NCBI GenBank assembly: GCA_963726295.1
Contig: CAVSBW010000007.1
Span: 151,691-215,690 of the forward strand
DNA: 64,000 nucleotides
Reading direction: 5' to 3'
From: DASSQJ01 sp963726295
GTDB taxonomy: Bacteria; Actinomycetota; Actinomycetes; Actinomycetales; Dermatophilaceae
Below the pieces are notes generated by a model that had not been told where the DNA came from, made no database searches, and worked only from the letters and a program-made list of their open reading frames with translations. Shown piece by piece: positions 53,560 through 61,248 of the stretch. Both the position numbers and the translations under genes were made by a program. The number at the start of each line of letters is the position of its first letter. Positions within the stretch are counted from its first letter, which is position 1.

Positions 53560-54541
53560 ACAACTCGAGCGGGCGCCACGACGCTCGACCTCTACCGGCA
53601 CGCTGTCGAGAGGCACATCCGCCCCGGAGTGGGCGACCTGCGACTCGGTGAGCTGACCGTGCCCCGGGTCGATGGCTTTCTCCAACAGGTGCTTCGGGCC
53701 AAGGGTCTACTCCACCGCCAAGCTGTGTCGCACGGTCCTGTCGGGCATCTGTCGTTGGCTTGTACGGCAGGGTGGGATGCCGTTCAACCCGGTGCGTGAC
53801 ACGGCGCCCCTGGAGCTCGACCGCGATCGAACGGCGAAGGCCATGACACCGGCGCAGGTCCGCGAGTGGCTCGACCTGCTGGACGCCGACCACTTCGCTC
53901 GTCGCCACGACCTGCCTGAGCTGTCGCGGTTCATCCTCGGCACCGGCCTGCGTCTCGGCGAGGCGCTGGGAGTGCGATGGGGCGACATCGATCTGGTCCG
54001 TGGATCCGTTCGTGTGGAGCGGACTGTTGTGCGCGTCAACGGCAAGGGTCTCGTCGCCTCCCGTCCGAAAACACGCTCGTCGCAGCGAGTCCTCGTCCTG
54101 CCCGGCTGGTGCCTGACCATGCTCCTGGAGCGGCGCGTGGGGGTAGCCGATGGTCCGGTCTTCGCGGACTCCTTCGGTGGCTACCGCGATCGCAACAACG
54201 TCGGCGCCGCCTTCCGAGGGGTGAGGACAGGGACCGACTACGAGTGGGTCACCCCGCACACGTTTCGGAAGACCGTCGCGACCCTGCTGGACAGCAAGGG
54301 AGCCAGTGCCAGGATGATCGCCGACCAGCTCGGCCACGCGCGCATCTCGGTGACTCAGGACGTCTACATGGGCCGGCGTGCGGTCTCACCAGAGCTCGCT
54401 GTTGCGCTCGAGTCACTCGAGGAAGACCAGCGGCCGCGAGCCGCCGACGGCGGCGTGATGAGCGATGAGTGCCCACATGAGTGCCCTGCGGCGGTTTCGC
54501 ACGACGTGCCAGGACGTGCGCGCAAGGCTGACCTGCGGTGA
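53560..54541 (+). pseudogene. Tyrosine integrase, N-terminally truncated and frameshifted
   Basis: TTLDLYRHAVERHIRPGVGD and LRLGELTVPRVDGFLQQVLR (from about 53580) are the arm- and core-binding part. Near 53700 a frameshift moves the reading to another frame that continues YSTAKLCRTVLSGICRWLVR. An ORF from ATG 53672 then covers the whole catalytic domain: Arg in GTGLRLGEALGV, HTFRKTVATLLDSKG, the LGHARISVTQDVYM box with the nucleophile Tyr. No credible start exists. It ends one base before the tRNA-Lys fragment, the normal place for an integrase next to its att site. Confidence 0.78.
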
Positions 54542-54591
54542 TGGTGGGCCCCGTGGGGCTCGAACCCACAACCTACGGATTAAAAGTCCGT
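54542..54591 (-). other. 3' fragment of tRNA-Lys (TTT): putative attachment site
   Basis: On the minus strand: anticodon stem ACGGA/TCCGT around CTTTTAA (anticodon TTT), variable loop, T-arm GTGGG-TTCGAGC-CCCAC, acceptor 3' strand GGGGCCC, A and CCA. The acceptor 5' strand and D-arm are missing and upstream sequence does not supply them. Such a tRNA 3' half is what an element leaves when it integrates into a tRNA gene. No intact tRNA-Lys is in the window. Confidence 0.75.
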
Positions 54592-54685
54592 TGTTGACGA
54601 TCCGCCCACCGCGGCGACAGCGTGCCTATCACGCTGTTGCGCAGCAGGTTCAGTTCACTGCGATCCCGTCTGTTCCAATCCGTTT

Positions 54686-54713
54686 GTGGGCAGTCTGCCC
54701 ACTAGATGCCCAC
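54686..54713. repeat. GTGGGCAG palindrome plus extra half-site
   Basis: GTGGGCAG-T-CTGCCCAC (54686-54702) is a perfect 17-base inverted repeat, and a further TGCCCAC follows at 54707-54713, just before AGGAGG and ATG 54726. Similar words recur upstream of the intact integrase. They could be integrase arm sites or an operator. Confidence 0.45.
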
Positions 54714-54725
54714 AGGAGGCACCTC

Positions 54726-55067
54726 ATGAGCACGATCGAAGCCACGTTCGGGATGGTCGACGTCACCCTCTACACCGAGCCGGTGGGCCACTGGGGTCGC
54801 TGTGGCTTCCTCCAGCAGCCCGAGAGGCCGTACGGCGAGCTGGAGGCACTGGTCTACGGCGGAACCCCAGAGGGCCACGAGGCGTCGTTTTCCGCGGCCC
54901 TGGAGGCCGACTGGGACGACGCGACCGACTGGGCCCTCAGCGAGGGGTTCGAGCTGCCCGAACACCCAGAGCTGGCCGAGCCCCTCGAGATGCAGCCCGG
55001 CACCGAGTCCCCGTTGGCGACCTACGTGCTCCGCTGCACCTTGGACGACGCGCGCACAGGGATCTGA
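54726..55067 (+). CDS. Hypothetical protein, 113 aa
   Basis: An acidic soluble protein (MSTIEATFGMVDVTLYTEPV, then GRCGFLQQPERPYGELEALV and ATDWALSEGFELPEHPELAE). I recognise no family. It has a strong ribosome-binding site (AGGAGG) and a strong terminator hairpin right after the stop, so it looks like a real, independently expressed gene at the left end of the integrative element. Confidence 0.6.
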   Translation: MSTIEATFGMVDVTLYTEPVGHWGRCGFLQQPERPYGELEALVYGGTPEGHEASFSAALEADWDDATDWALSEGFELPEHPELAEPLEMQPGTESPLATYVLRCTLDDARTGI

Positions 55068-55075
55068 CCGCACGC

Positions 55076-55101
55076 GGGCCCCGGCGGGAGTGCCGGGGCC
55101 C
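55076..55101 (+). terminator. Hairpin terminator after the 54726 gene
   Basis: GGGCCCCGGC (55076-55085), a six-base loop, then GCCGGGGCCC (55092-55101) and CTTCCC. The 10-bp perfect stem lies nine bases after the stop codon. The rest of 55068-55483 has no gene. Confidence 0.6.
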
Positions 55102-55416
55102 TTCCCTGCCCGCCGAGCGCTGCACGGGCCCTCCCAGAGCGCCCTACGGGCCGCGCTGGTGCCCGGACACCGCCCCGGGCCCTTTCGGGCCGTTAGAGCC
55201 GGGGCTGTCACACGCTCCCGGCGCTGTGGTGGCTCCCTCGGCGGCCGGGCAGCAGCTGAGGGACCTCGGTAGCTCTCCCCCTGCTACCCACCAGCGAGCA
55301 CAGGGCATACCAGACCCCCTGCCGGGGGCGTGGCCGCAGGGTCCTGCCCCCACACGCCGAACCGGCCCATCCCAGGGGCATAGGGACACCCGCCCAGCGA
55401 GCTGGAGACTTGACCC

Positions 55417-55441
55417 GGGGGTGCTTAACGCCGGCACCCCC
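55417..55441 (-). terminator. Possible terminator of the DUF3892 gene
   Basis: GGGGGTGC (55417-55424), nine-base loop, GCACCCCC (55434-55441): an 8-bp perfect stem 42 bases downstream of the DUF3892 stop on the minus strand. There is no T-run, so the call is tentative. Confidence 0.4.
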
Positions 55442-55483
55442 CCTTGTAGGTGACTATCCGCTCAGAAATTTCCTCCCGGCGGG

Positions 55484-55753
55484 TCAGCAGTCGGGGAGGT
55501 CGTCGAGGTTGTTGCGCTGCGTGCCGTCGCGATCGGTGCGCAGGTACTTCCCTCCGCTGACGCTCGCATCAGGGACTACTCGGATCTCGGTCCGCCCGCT
55601 CTGCCACGGCACGTAGTAATTGTGCTCCCTGTTCTCTATGTGCCTGATGGCGTCCCATTTGCCGACCGGGCTCCACGACGCCCCGTCGTCACACAGTGAC
55701 GTGATATCCCCGTCCCGGTCCTTACCCGTCTTGCGTACGGCTCGGTCACTCAT
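55484..55753 (-). CDS. DUF3892 domain protein
   Basis: An 89-aa protein with the DUF3892 pattern: DGDITSLCDDGASWSPVGKW, DAIRHIENREHNYYVPW, then IRVVPDASVSGGKYLRTDRD and a NNLDDLPDC ending. The family is common in mobile and accessory DNA and has no known function. Start is ATG 55753 (MSDRAVRKTGKDRDG). Confidence 0.8.
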   Translation of the reverse strand: MSDRAVRKTGKDRDGDITSLCDDGASWSPVGKWDAIRHIENREHNYYVPWQSGRTEIRVVPDASVSGGKYLRTDRDGTQRNNLDDLPDC

Positions 55754-55834
55754 GGTGATTCCCCTCCCAATAGACGTCCCCCCACCTGACAGCACCGATG
55801 GTCAAACGTCAACCGCTAGCGGAAAGGAATGCCG

Positions 55835-57211
55835 CTAGTCCTCGTCCCGCTCGCGCCGGCGCCGGAGAGCGGCCGCTCGCCCGGTCCACAGGTCGTCCAG
55901 ACTCACGGGCTCACCCACGGGGATATGAAACTCGCCGCTCAGGAACCCGCGGCGGCCTCGGACGGTCGCCTTCCAGCTGGCCACTACCACCTCTGACTCG
56001 GGGGCTCCCTCGAGGATTAGCGGTTCTTCGTCGATCGGCTCCTCGGCTCCTTGCCGAAGCTCGTCGAGCGACACGCTCACGGTAACGGAGCCGCCGTTTT
56101 CGAAAGTTGCCCGCGGCCCCCCGCCGCTCGGAAACCCACGCGGCATCAGGTTGGCCGCTATCTGCGGTCGGATGAGGTTGTCGTATGCACGAGGGCCCCA
56201 GGGCCTCGGTCGCTCAGGCAACACGGCAGCCCAGCTCGGATAGTGGGTGTCGGCCTCGTGGGCTTGAACGTCGCCCGGGATGTGGATTGATAGCTCTAAT
56301 CCCTCTAGGCCATCTTCACCCCGGTTCTCGACCACGAAGTGGCCCTGGCACTGCGTGGCGTAGGGGATCATCGCTCGGCGTGCCGCTTCGTGGCGGCGGG
56401 AGGAAGAGTATCTCCACGCGTTCACTTCGGAGATAAATTGCTCGTTGGTGCGCGATTCCTGCTCTGTCATGAACGCTGCCACTCTCAGATACTCGCTGGC
56501 GCTCCCGACCTTCCGCAGTCCCGACAAGGCGGTCCGGTCTTGCTTGGTCTGCTCCTCGAACTCGGCGAGCATCCGGTCTGCCGTCCCCTCGATGGGTGTG
56601 AGGAATGCCTTCCGGGAGAGGGTGAACCGGTGAATGCTCCCGGTGTACCTCACGTCCACCTGCGGCGGTGCTTGGTGGGCTCCCTTCGCCCGTTCCACCA
56701 ACTGCCCGATCTCACCCGGCAGGGCCTCCGCGGTCTCCGTCCCCCTGCGCACGTAGATGGCGCCAATGCGGATCGACTCACCGTCGGCCAACGCGCAGCG
56801 GATCGGGTCACCGGCGCTTGGGGGCCTAACGACCACCGCGAGGACGTCGAGCCCTTCACTCACGCGAACCCAAATCGGGTCCCAGTCCGGCTCCTCGCCA
56901 ACCCACTTCCGGACTCGAGCCTTGAGCTGGTGGCTGTCCTCCAGAGCCGCACCGGTCACGCGGCCGTCCTTCTCGATTCCCACAAGCAGGACAGCGTGCC
57001 CTCCCAGCACGTCGGAGCCTTCGCCGACCCGTCGGTTGGCAGCGCCGAGGACGAACCTCGCGATCTTGGCCGCACCGGACTTGGACCGGGGGTCCACCTC
57101 GCCGCCCTTGCGTTCGAGGGCGGGACCTTCCACGCGGTCGTCGGACGCCGAAACGAGCCCTACGAGCCCGCGCCATTCCTCGTCGGACATCGGAAGGTGC
57201 TTCGGAAGCAT
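55835..57211 (-). CDS. AlbA_2 (Schlafen-like) domain protein
   Basis: A 458-aa protein. Residues 28-135 match the AlbA_2/Schlafen-type nucleic-acid-binding domain: ALERKGGEVDPRSKSGAAKI, ARFVLGAANR and GGHAVLLVGIEKDGRVTGA. A middle helical part (about 200-275) and a C-terminal beta-rich domain (HFVVENRGEDGLEGLELSIH, WKATVRGRRGFLSGEFHIPV) follow and are unlike the usual HTH or ATPase C-termini. In mobile elements, AlbA_2 proteins can be regulators or defence proteins. Start is ATG 57211. It is the largest cargo gene of the element. Confidence 0.72.
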   Translation of the reverse strand: MLPKHLPMSDEEWRGLVGLVSASDDRVEGPALERKGGEVDPRSKSGAAKIARFVLGAANRRVGEGSDVLGGHAVLLVGIEKDGRVTGAALEDSHQLKARVRKWVGEEPDWDPIWVRVSEGLDVLAVVVRPPSAGDPIRCALADGESIRIGAIYVRRGTETAEALPGEIGQLVERAKGAHQAPPQVDVRYTGSIHRFTLSRKAFLTPIEGTADRMLAEFEEQTKQDRTALSGLRKVGSASEYLRVAAFMTEQESRTNEQFISEVNAWRYSSSRRHEAARRAMIPYATQCQGHFVVENRGEDGLEGLELSIHIPGDVQAHEADTHYPSWAAVLPERPRPWGPRAYDNLIRPQIAANLMPRGFPSGGGPRATFENGGSVTVSVSLDELRQGAEEPIDEEPLILEGAPESEVVVASWKATVRGRRGFLSGEFHIPVGEPVSLDDLWTGRAAALRRRRERDED

Positions 57212-57308
57212 CCCTAACCCCTCTCATCGGCTGGACCATCATCGGCCAAGTTGCGGACGCGTTCGCAAGCTCGGGGCAAGTGTTGGGCTTTCCCCCTAGA
57301 TTCGAGCC

Positions 57309-57848
57309 ATGTCCCGAATCATCGTTTGGGTCGCTGCAGTGGTGGTTCTTGTTGGGGGCGCATTCTTCGCCGGGCGGGCTTCCGTAGCTCCGGACCTCAG
57401 CCGTGCTGAGGCGGCGAGAGTGCAGACAGCCGATCGCCTGGACGCCGTGAACATCGAACTGGAGACGGCCCGTAGAAACCTAGATGCCAAGGAAGCCGAG
57501 GCGGAACAGGCCGCCGCCGACACGGACCAACTCACGGCGGAGAAGCAAGTGCTCGAGGGGGAGGTGGCCTCCCTGCGGCGGCAGCTGGAGCAGCGTCCGG
57601 AACCGGCGCCGGCGCCGGCGCCGACCGTGGTCCCCCAGACGGCGGCGTGCGGGAACGTGCTCGTCCCGTTCTTCCTCGCTGAGCACCTCAGGGCCTCGGC
57701 CAAGGCAGTCAACCCTCTATCGGTGCTGACCCCGCCCGAGATAGACCCGTTCGGGACGTACGGCCTCGAGTTGAGCAAGGCCCGGGACCGGATGGACGAG
57801 GCGGCCGACGCCCTTGACAGCTACGAACGCGCTTGCAGGAGGCCCTAG
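57309..57848 (+). CDS. Membrane-anchored coiled-coil protein
   Basis: A 179-aa protein. One N-terminal helix (IIVWVAAVVVLVGGAFFAG, residues 4-22) anchors it. Residues 30-97 are a heptad-rich coiled coil (RLDAVNIELETARRNLDAKE and LTAEKQVLEGEVASLRRQLE). A PAPAPAP linker leads to a C-terminal helical part with two cysteines. It probably lies outside the membrane. No homologous family is recognised. It diverges from the AlbA_2 gene. Confidence 0.65.
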   Translation: MSRIIVWVAAVVVLVGGAFFAGRASVAPDLSRAEAARVQTADRLDAVNIELETARRNLDAKEAEAEQAAADTDQLTAEKQVLEGEVASLRRQLEQRPEPAPAPAPTVVPQTAACGNVLVPFFLAEHLRASAKAVNPLSVLTPPEIDPFGTYGLELSKARDRMDEAADALDSYERACRRP

Positions 57849-57999
57849 GCGAAGGTCCTCGAGTGGCCGCCTCCGCGGGCCCGCACCGTCCATTGGGATG
57901 CTTGGGCCAGGTCTGACTCTGGATGCGCCCTGGTGGTCATCGGGGCAGCTCGCGGTGAAGGGGGCCGAGCGGCCCACCCCTACGGTGCCCCCGGCCCTA

Positions 58000-58548
58000 T
58001 CACGGCCACGTCGCGAGTGTCGCAACAGCCTGTGTAGCGAGGCCGAAGACCGCCAGCGCGAGACCGACCACGGCGAGCGGTATCCCCTCCACCGCGAACC
58101 TTCGCAGATCGGCAGCGGCCGCCTCCTCCACGGCGAGTACGCGGTCCTCCAAGGACTTGACCGCCCGAACCCGAGCGTCCTCCTCCTTGCCGATCGCGGC
58201 GTGGGCCTGAGAGGCGTGCTCGTACGCCTTGACCGCCGTCTCGTGGGCTGCGACCGCCTTGGCGTCCGCGCTCATGCTGTCGGTGATCCTGGGGTAGCTG
58301 ATCCCGTAGGCACGCCCGGTCGCCGCTGCGGCCACGGCAGCGGCGGAGCCGCGGTTGGGCGGCGGCTTCCGCCACAGTCGCCTGGCAGCGTTGACGGCCT
58401 CATAGAGCCTCGGATGCCCCGACAGGAACGGCCGACCCTCCGAGTTGTCCCGCCATGTCCGCGCGAACCCGACGAGGGCGGCGGCGAGGCCACCCAGCTC
58501 CAGCACAAACCCTGCGCCCATGACCCATCCCCACGCCATGGCGACCAT
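58000..58548 (-). CDS. Membrane protein with coiled-coil region
   Basis: A protein of about 182 aa: an N-terminal helix (WGWVMGAGFVLELGGLAAAL), a basic loop, an alanine-rich helical region (VAAHETAVKAYEHASQAHAA) with coiled-coil character, and a C-terminal helix VEGIPLAVVGLALAVFGLAT. ATG 58548 is preferred; the frame continues to 58689 but its codons look non-coding. Function is unknown. Confidence 0.55.
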   Translation of the reverse strand: MVAMAWGWVMGAGFVLELGGLAAALVGFARTWRDNSEGRPFLSGHPRLYEAVNAARRLWRKPPPNRGSAAAVAAAATGRAYGISYPRITDSMSADAKAVAAHETAVKAYEHASQAHAAIGKEEDARVRAVKSLEDRVLAVEEAAAADLRRFAVEGIPLAVVGLALAVFGLATQAVATLATWP

Positions 58549-58678
58549 TGTCCGGCCGTGTGTGGCCTCGAATGGTCCCGACACCCCCGGTAGGCACCCC
58601 CTTTGAGGCCCCCACCCGCTGGGAGAGCGACCGCCCCCACCGGTGGGAATGCGCCTGTGGATAACCGCTGTGGATAGT

Positions 58679-58918
58679 TTACTCGTCAACTACTTCCCGA
58701 CGTCCCGCGATCAGGGCCAACGGCGCCCCGATGGCCATCGCCACGACGTAGTAGGCCGCGAACCCGATGGTCTCCGGTGCGACGAAGAGCGCCACGGCGC
58801 CTGCGAGCAGGCCCCAGCTCTCGTACGCCCAGCGGATGGCCAGGAACGAGGCCAAAGCGGCAGCAGCGAACCCCGGAACGACAGCGACCAGACCAAGCGG
58901 TCCTAGTCGTGACTTCAT
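58679..58918 (-). CDS. Small membrane protein, 79 aa
   Basis: Three hydrophobic segments (about residues 6-27, 33-48 and 52-70) fill the protein: LVAVVPGFAAAALASFLAIR, LLAGAVALFVAPETIGFAAY. No family is recognised. It ends in a charged GRREVVDE. It starts 14 bases after the stop of the OB-like membrane protein gene and may be in one transcript with it. Confidence 0.55.
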   Translation of the reverse strand: MKSRLGPLGLVAVVPGFAAAALASFLAIRWAYESWGLLAGAVALFVAPETIGFAAYYVVAMAIGAPLALIAGRREVVDE

Positions 58919-58932
58919 GCAGATCCCCCCGC

Positions 58933-59862
58933 TCAGTCGTTGTGTCCGATGCGCTTGATCTTCACGACCTCGAGCAACGGGACAGTCGTGCTGCCACCGA
59001 TCTGGGTGTCATAGGAGAACGCGCTGTCGACGCGAATGGTGGCTCGGAAGACGTCGCCGGTGACGAAGTCGGAGAGCCTCTTCTCGCTGCCGACGAGGAT
59101 GCAGTTTTCGCCGTCGAAGTAGCCGTACGAGGTCGTGTTCGAGGTGGCGATGTTGGCCCGGAACGTGTCCGTTCCGGTGGCCGCGTCGAACTGGGTGATC
59201 TCGCCGTAGATCACGTAGTACTTGTCCGCGTAGGCGTCCGGGTTCTTGACGATCTTGGCCCACGTCCGGGTGCTCGGGGTCTTGGCGTCGTTGACGGCGT
59301 TGGCCAACTTCTCGGCGGCCGCGACCGAGTCCTTGTACTCCTTCTCGGCCTGCTTGGCGTCGTAGTAGATCGTGGCGTAGTCGCTGTAGTCGCTCTCCTC
59401 GCCGCCGAACTTCGACATCAGCACCGTGATCAGTTGGGTCTCGGTGGCGCTCTGGTCGTCCAGCATCGCGGGCTTCCAGACCTTGTCGAGCGCCGCCGAC
59501 ATCTTCTGCTTTGAGGGCATCTTGAAGGGCGTCTCGGTGACCTGCGGAGTCGCCTCCTCGGTGGCGGTCGGCTCCGCGCTCTCCGTGGCCGCCACGGCCG
59601 TCGCGGAAGACTCGTCGTCGCCGCTGGCGACGGCACCGATGAATCCGAATAGCAGCGCGAGCCCGAGGAGGGCCGCGAGGGGCTTGTTGCGGCTCACCCA
59701 GCCTACGACGGGATTGGGGCGCTTGGCGGCCGCGGGAGCGGCGTGGGCGCGGGCCTGCGGGGCGTGCTGGCCGATCGGGTGCCAGACGTTGTCATCGCCC
59801 AGCCGGTGGCCGTTGACGACGTCGCCCGGCTTGTAGGGGGGACGCTGCGGGTTGTCGGTCAT
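58933..59862 (-). CDS. Membrane-anchored protein with C-terminal OB-like domain
   Basis: A 309-aa protein. The cytosolic N-terminus has YKPGDVVNGHRLGDDNVWHP and an Ala/Pro linker. One helix (NKPLAALLGLALLFGFIGAV, about residues 59-78) is followed by a Thr/Glu-rich stalk. Outside come a helical part (QAEKEYKDSVAAAEKLANAV) and a beta-rich C-terminus (YYVIYGEITQFDAATGTDTF), which resembles OB-fold or DUF4352-type domains of secreted element proteins. ATG 59862 follows GGAAGG, a clear ribosome-binding site. Confidence 0.65.
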   Translation of the reverse strand: MTDNPQRPPYKPGDVVNGHRLGDDNVWHPIGQHAPQARAHAAPAAAKRPNPVVGWVSRNKPLAALLGLALLFGFIGAVASGDDESSATAVAATESAEPTATEEATPQVTETPFKMPSKQKMSAALDKVWKPAMLDDQSATETQLITVLMSKFGGEESDYSDYATIYYDAKQAEKEYKDSVAAAEKLANAVNDAKTPSTRTWAKIVKNPDAYADKYYVIYGEITQFDAATGTDTFRANIATSNTTSYGYFDGENCILVGSEKRLSDFVTGDVFRATIRVDSAFSYDTQIGGSTTVPLLEVVKIKRIGHND

Positions 59863-60300
59863 AGGAGTGGCTTCCTTCCCTCATGGGTTGCCGGCTGACA
59901 AGCGTGTGACCACGCGAAGGCCCTGGGGCCGCCGCGCGAAGGCGCTTCTTTGAGAGGAAATTGAGCGGGTACGGGCGGGCATGGCCGCCTAAGTCCGAGT
60001 GGCCCCGCACCGCCCGGCCGGGAACTAGTTCGGAGGACCCCATGGATCCGACCCCCCCAGCACGCACTTCGTCATTAGCAATTCCCTCTGCTCGGAACGC
60101 TACTCGCGCCCCCCAACACAGGTACCTGCTTCGGGGAAAGAAGGCCGTCTGCCGAGGTGGCACCGGTCACGCCTAGATCCGGCAGCCGCCCCTGCGGCAT
60201 CTTCGGGAAACTTGCGTTGGGTCGGACCGAGGAGTCAGCGACAGCCCTGGCCGGGTGAACTGAGCCCGGCATCGGGCAGTTGAGGGCGAGAGCGAAGACC
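59863..60300. other. 438-base non-coding stretch
   Basis: No ORF looks like a gene. The right part of this stretch is the 3' side of the truncated SNF2 gene, and the left part should hold the promoter of the 58933 gene. I see no tRNA or strong repeat. Confidence 0.4.
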
Positions 60301-60705
60301 CTACGCTTCGCAGAGATCGTGCCGAGGAGGAGAGAGGGATGAGTGCGCAGGCTTCATCCGCTCCCTGTCGGTTTTGTCACCCACGGTGCCGGTGACGACA
60401 GGCTCGACCGCCAGCAAGGGCAGGAACCGGCGCAGCTCGGCCACGGTCTGGGCGACCAGCCCGGCCGCGGTGATCCACAGCACCGGCAACGGGGGCAGCG
60501 TGCGTCCGGGCGCGCGCGTGTAGAGCTCGGCCGGGAGCGCCGGCCGCCTCAGGTCTCCGGAGTCCGCCAGCGCTCCGATGGGCGCGGCGGCTTCGACGGT
60601 CTTCCCGAGGCCGACCTCATCGGCGAGGATGCAGCGGGGCTGGGTGAGCAGGAACGCGAGCCCTGCCTCTTGGTGAGGCAGCAGCTCGCCGACGAAGGTG
60701 GACAC
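60301..60705 (-). pseudogene. SNF2-type helicase, N-terminal fragment
   Basis: The 134-codon frame starts MSTFVGELLPHQEAGLAFLL and has motif I (ILADEVGLGKTVEAA) and motif Ia-like LPVLWITAAGLVAQTVAELR followed by RFLPLLAVEPVVTG. It stops before motif II (DEAH/DEXX); the complete SNF2 core normally needs more than 400 residues. No downstream part is found, so it is a truncated gene. It is the first gene left of the hairpin array. Confidence 0.72.
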
Positions 60706-60720
60706 GTTGGGTCTCCTCTC

Positions 60721-61227
60721 GGCCCCGTCGGGGCCCTCGGTGGTCGTGCGAGCGCTGGACGCTCGCGGGTGTCTGGACGGCCCGCCACGGCGGGCCTCGT
60801 GCGACGAGGGAGCAGGGCCGGAACCCCTGCGACCTGTGAATCCGGGCAGGTCCGCCGGAGCGGACCCGCCCTCCTGTCATCCCTCGCTGCGCTCGGTCGG
60901 GGCCACCCCCTGACGGGGTGGCCGACGGGCTGTGATCGGACCGCCTCAGCGGTCCTCGATCCGGCGAGGACGAACCGAGCCGGTCAGTCGGTCGGGCCTC
61001 TCAGGGCCCGCCTTCCTTCCCTCGCTGATAGGGCAGCCCGGCCTGTCAGGGGCCGGGACTGCACCCTGTTCATCACTCGCCGCCCCCGGAGGAGCGCCGA
61101 GCCTCAGCGAGGCGAACCCGACGGGATGTCGTGCGCCTTCGGGGCGCACTCCGTCGAGGCCCGGTACCCGGGCCGACGGCTATCCAAGTGGGGTAAGGGG
61201 GTGAGGAACGAACCCCCTATAGGGGTT
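60721..61227. repeat. Array of at least 12 different perfect hairpins
   Basis: Non-coding DNA with closely spaced inverted repeats of 6-9 bp and short loops. Positions: 60721-60735, 60748-60766, 60779-60796, 60795-60809, 60812-60830, 60849-60866, 60901-60923 (9 bp, GGCCACCCC), 60938-60955 (GGACCGC), 60953-60970, 60993-61010, 61037-61057, 61101-61113, 61131-61149 (TTCG loop), 61151-61179 (GGCCCGG core plus outer CCGTC) and 61211-61227. The stems differ from each other, so they are not a tandem sequence repeat. Loops often read CTGA, CTCA, CGGA or TCAG. No gene is seen. An origin, a transfer site or a structured RNA are possible. Confidence 0.7.
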
Positions 61228-61248
61228 CCGGTCTTCCGGTGTTCCGGT
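61226..61248. repeat. Three TTCCGGT direct repeats, 8-base period
   Basis: TTCCGGT occurs at 61226, 61234 and 61242, each copy 8 bases after the last, right at the 3' end of the ATPase gene and beside the hairpin array. Such short iterons resemble replication or regulatory sites; this is only suggestive. Confidence 0.5.

Noticed and set aside
53520..53560. Similarity of GGTGGGCCCCCCGGGGCCCG to the tRNA-Lys 3' end
   Set aside because: Only the GC-rich acceptor-like bases agree; there is no T-loop TTCGA, so I do not call a second att copy.
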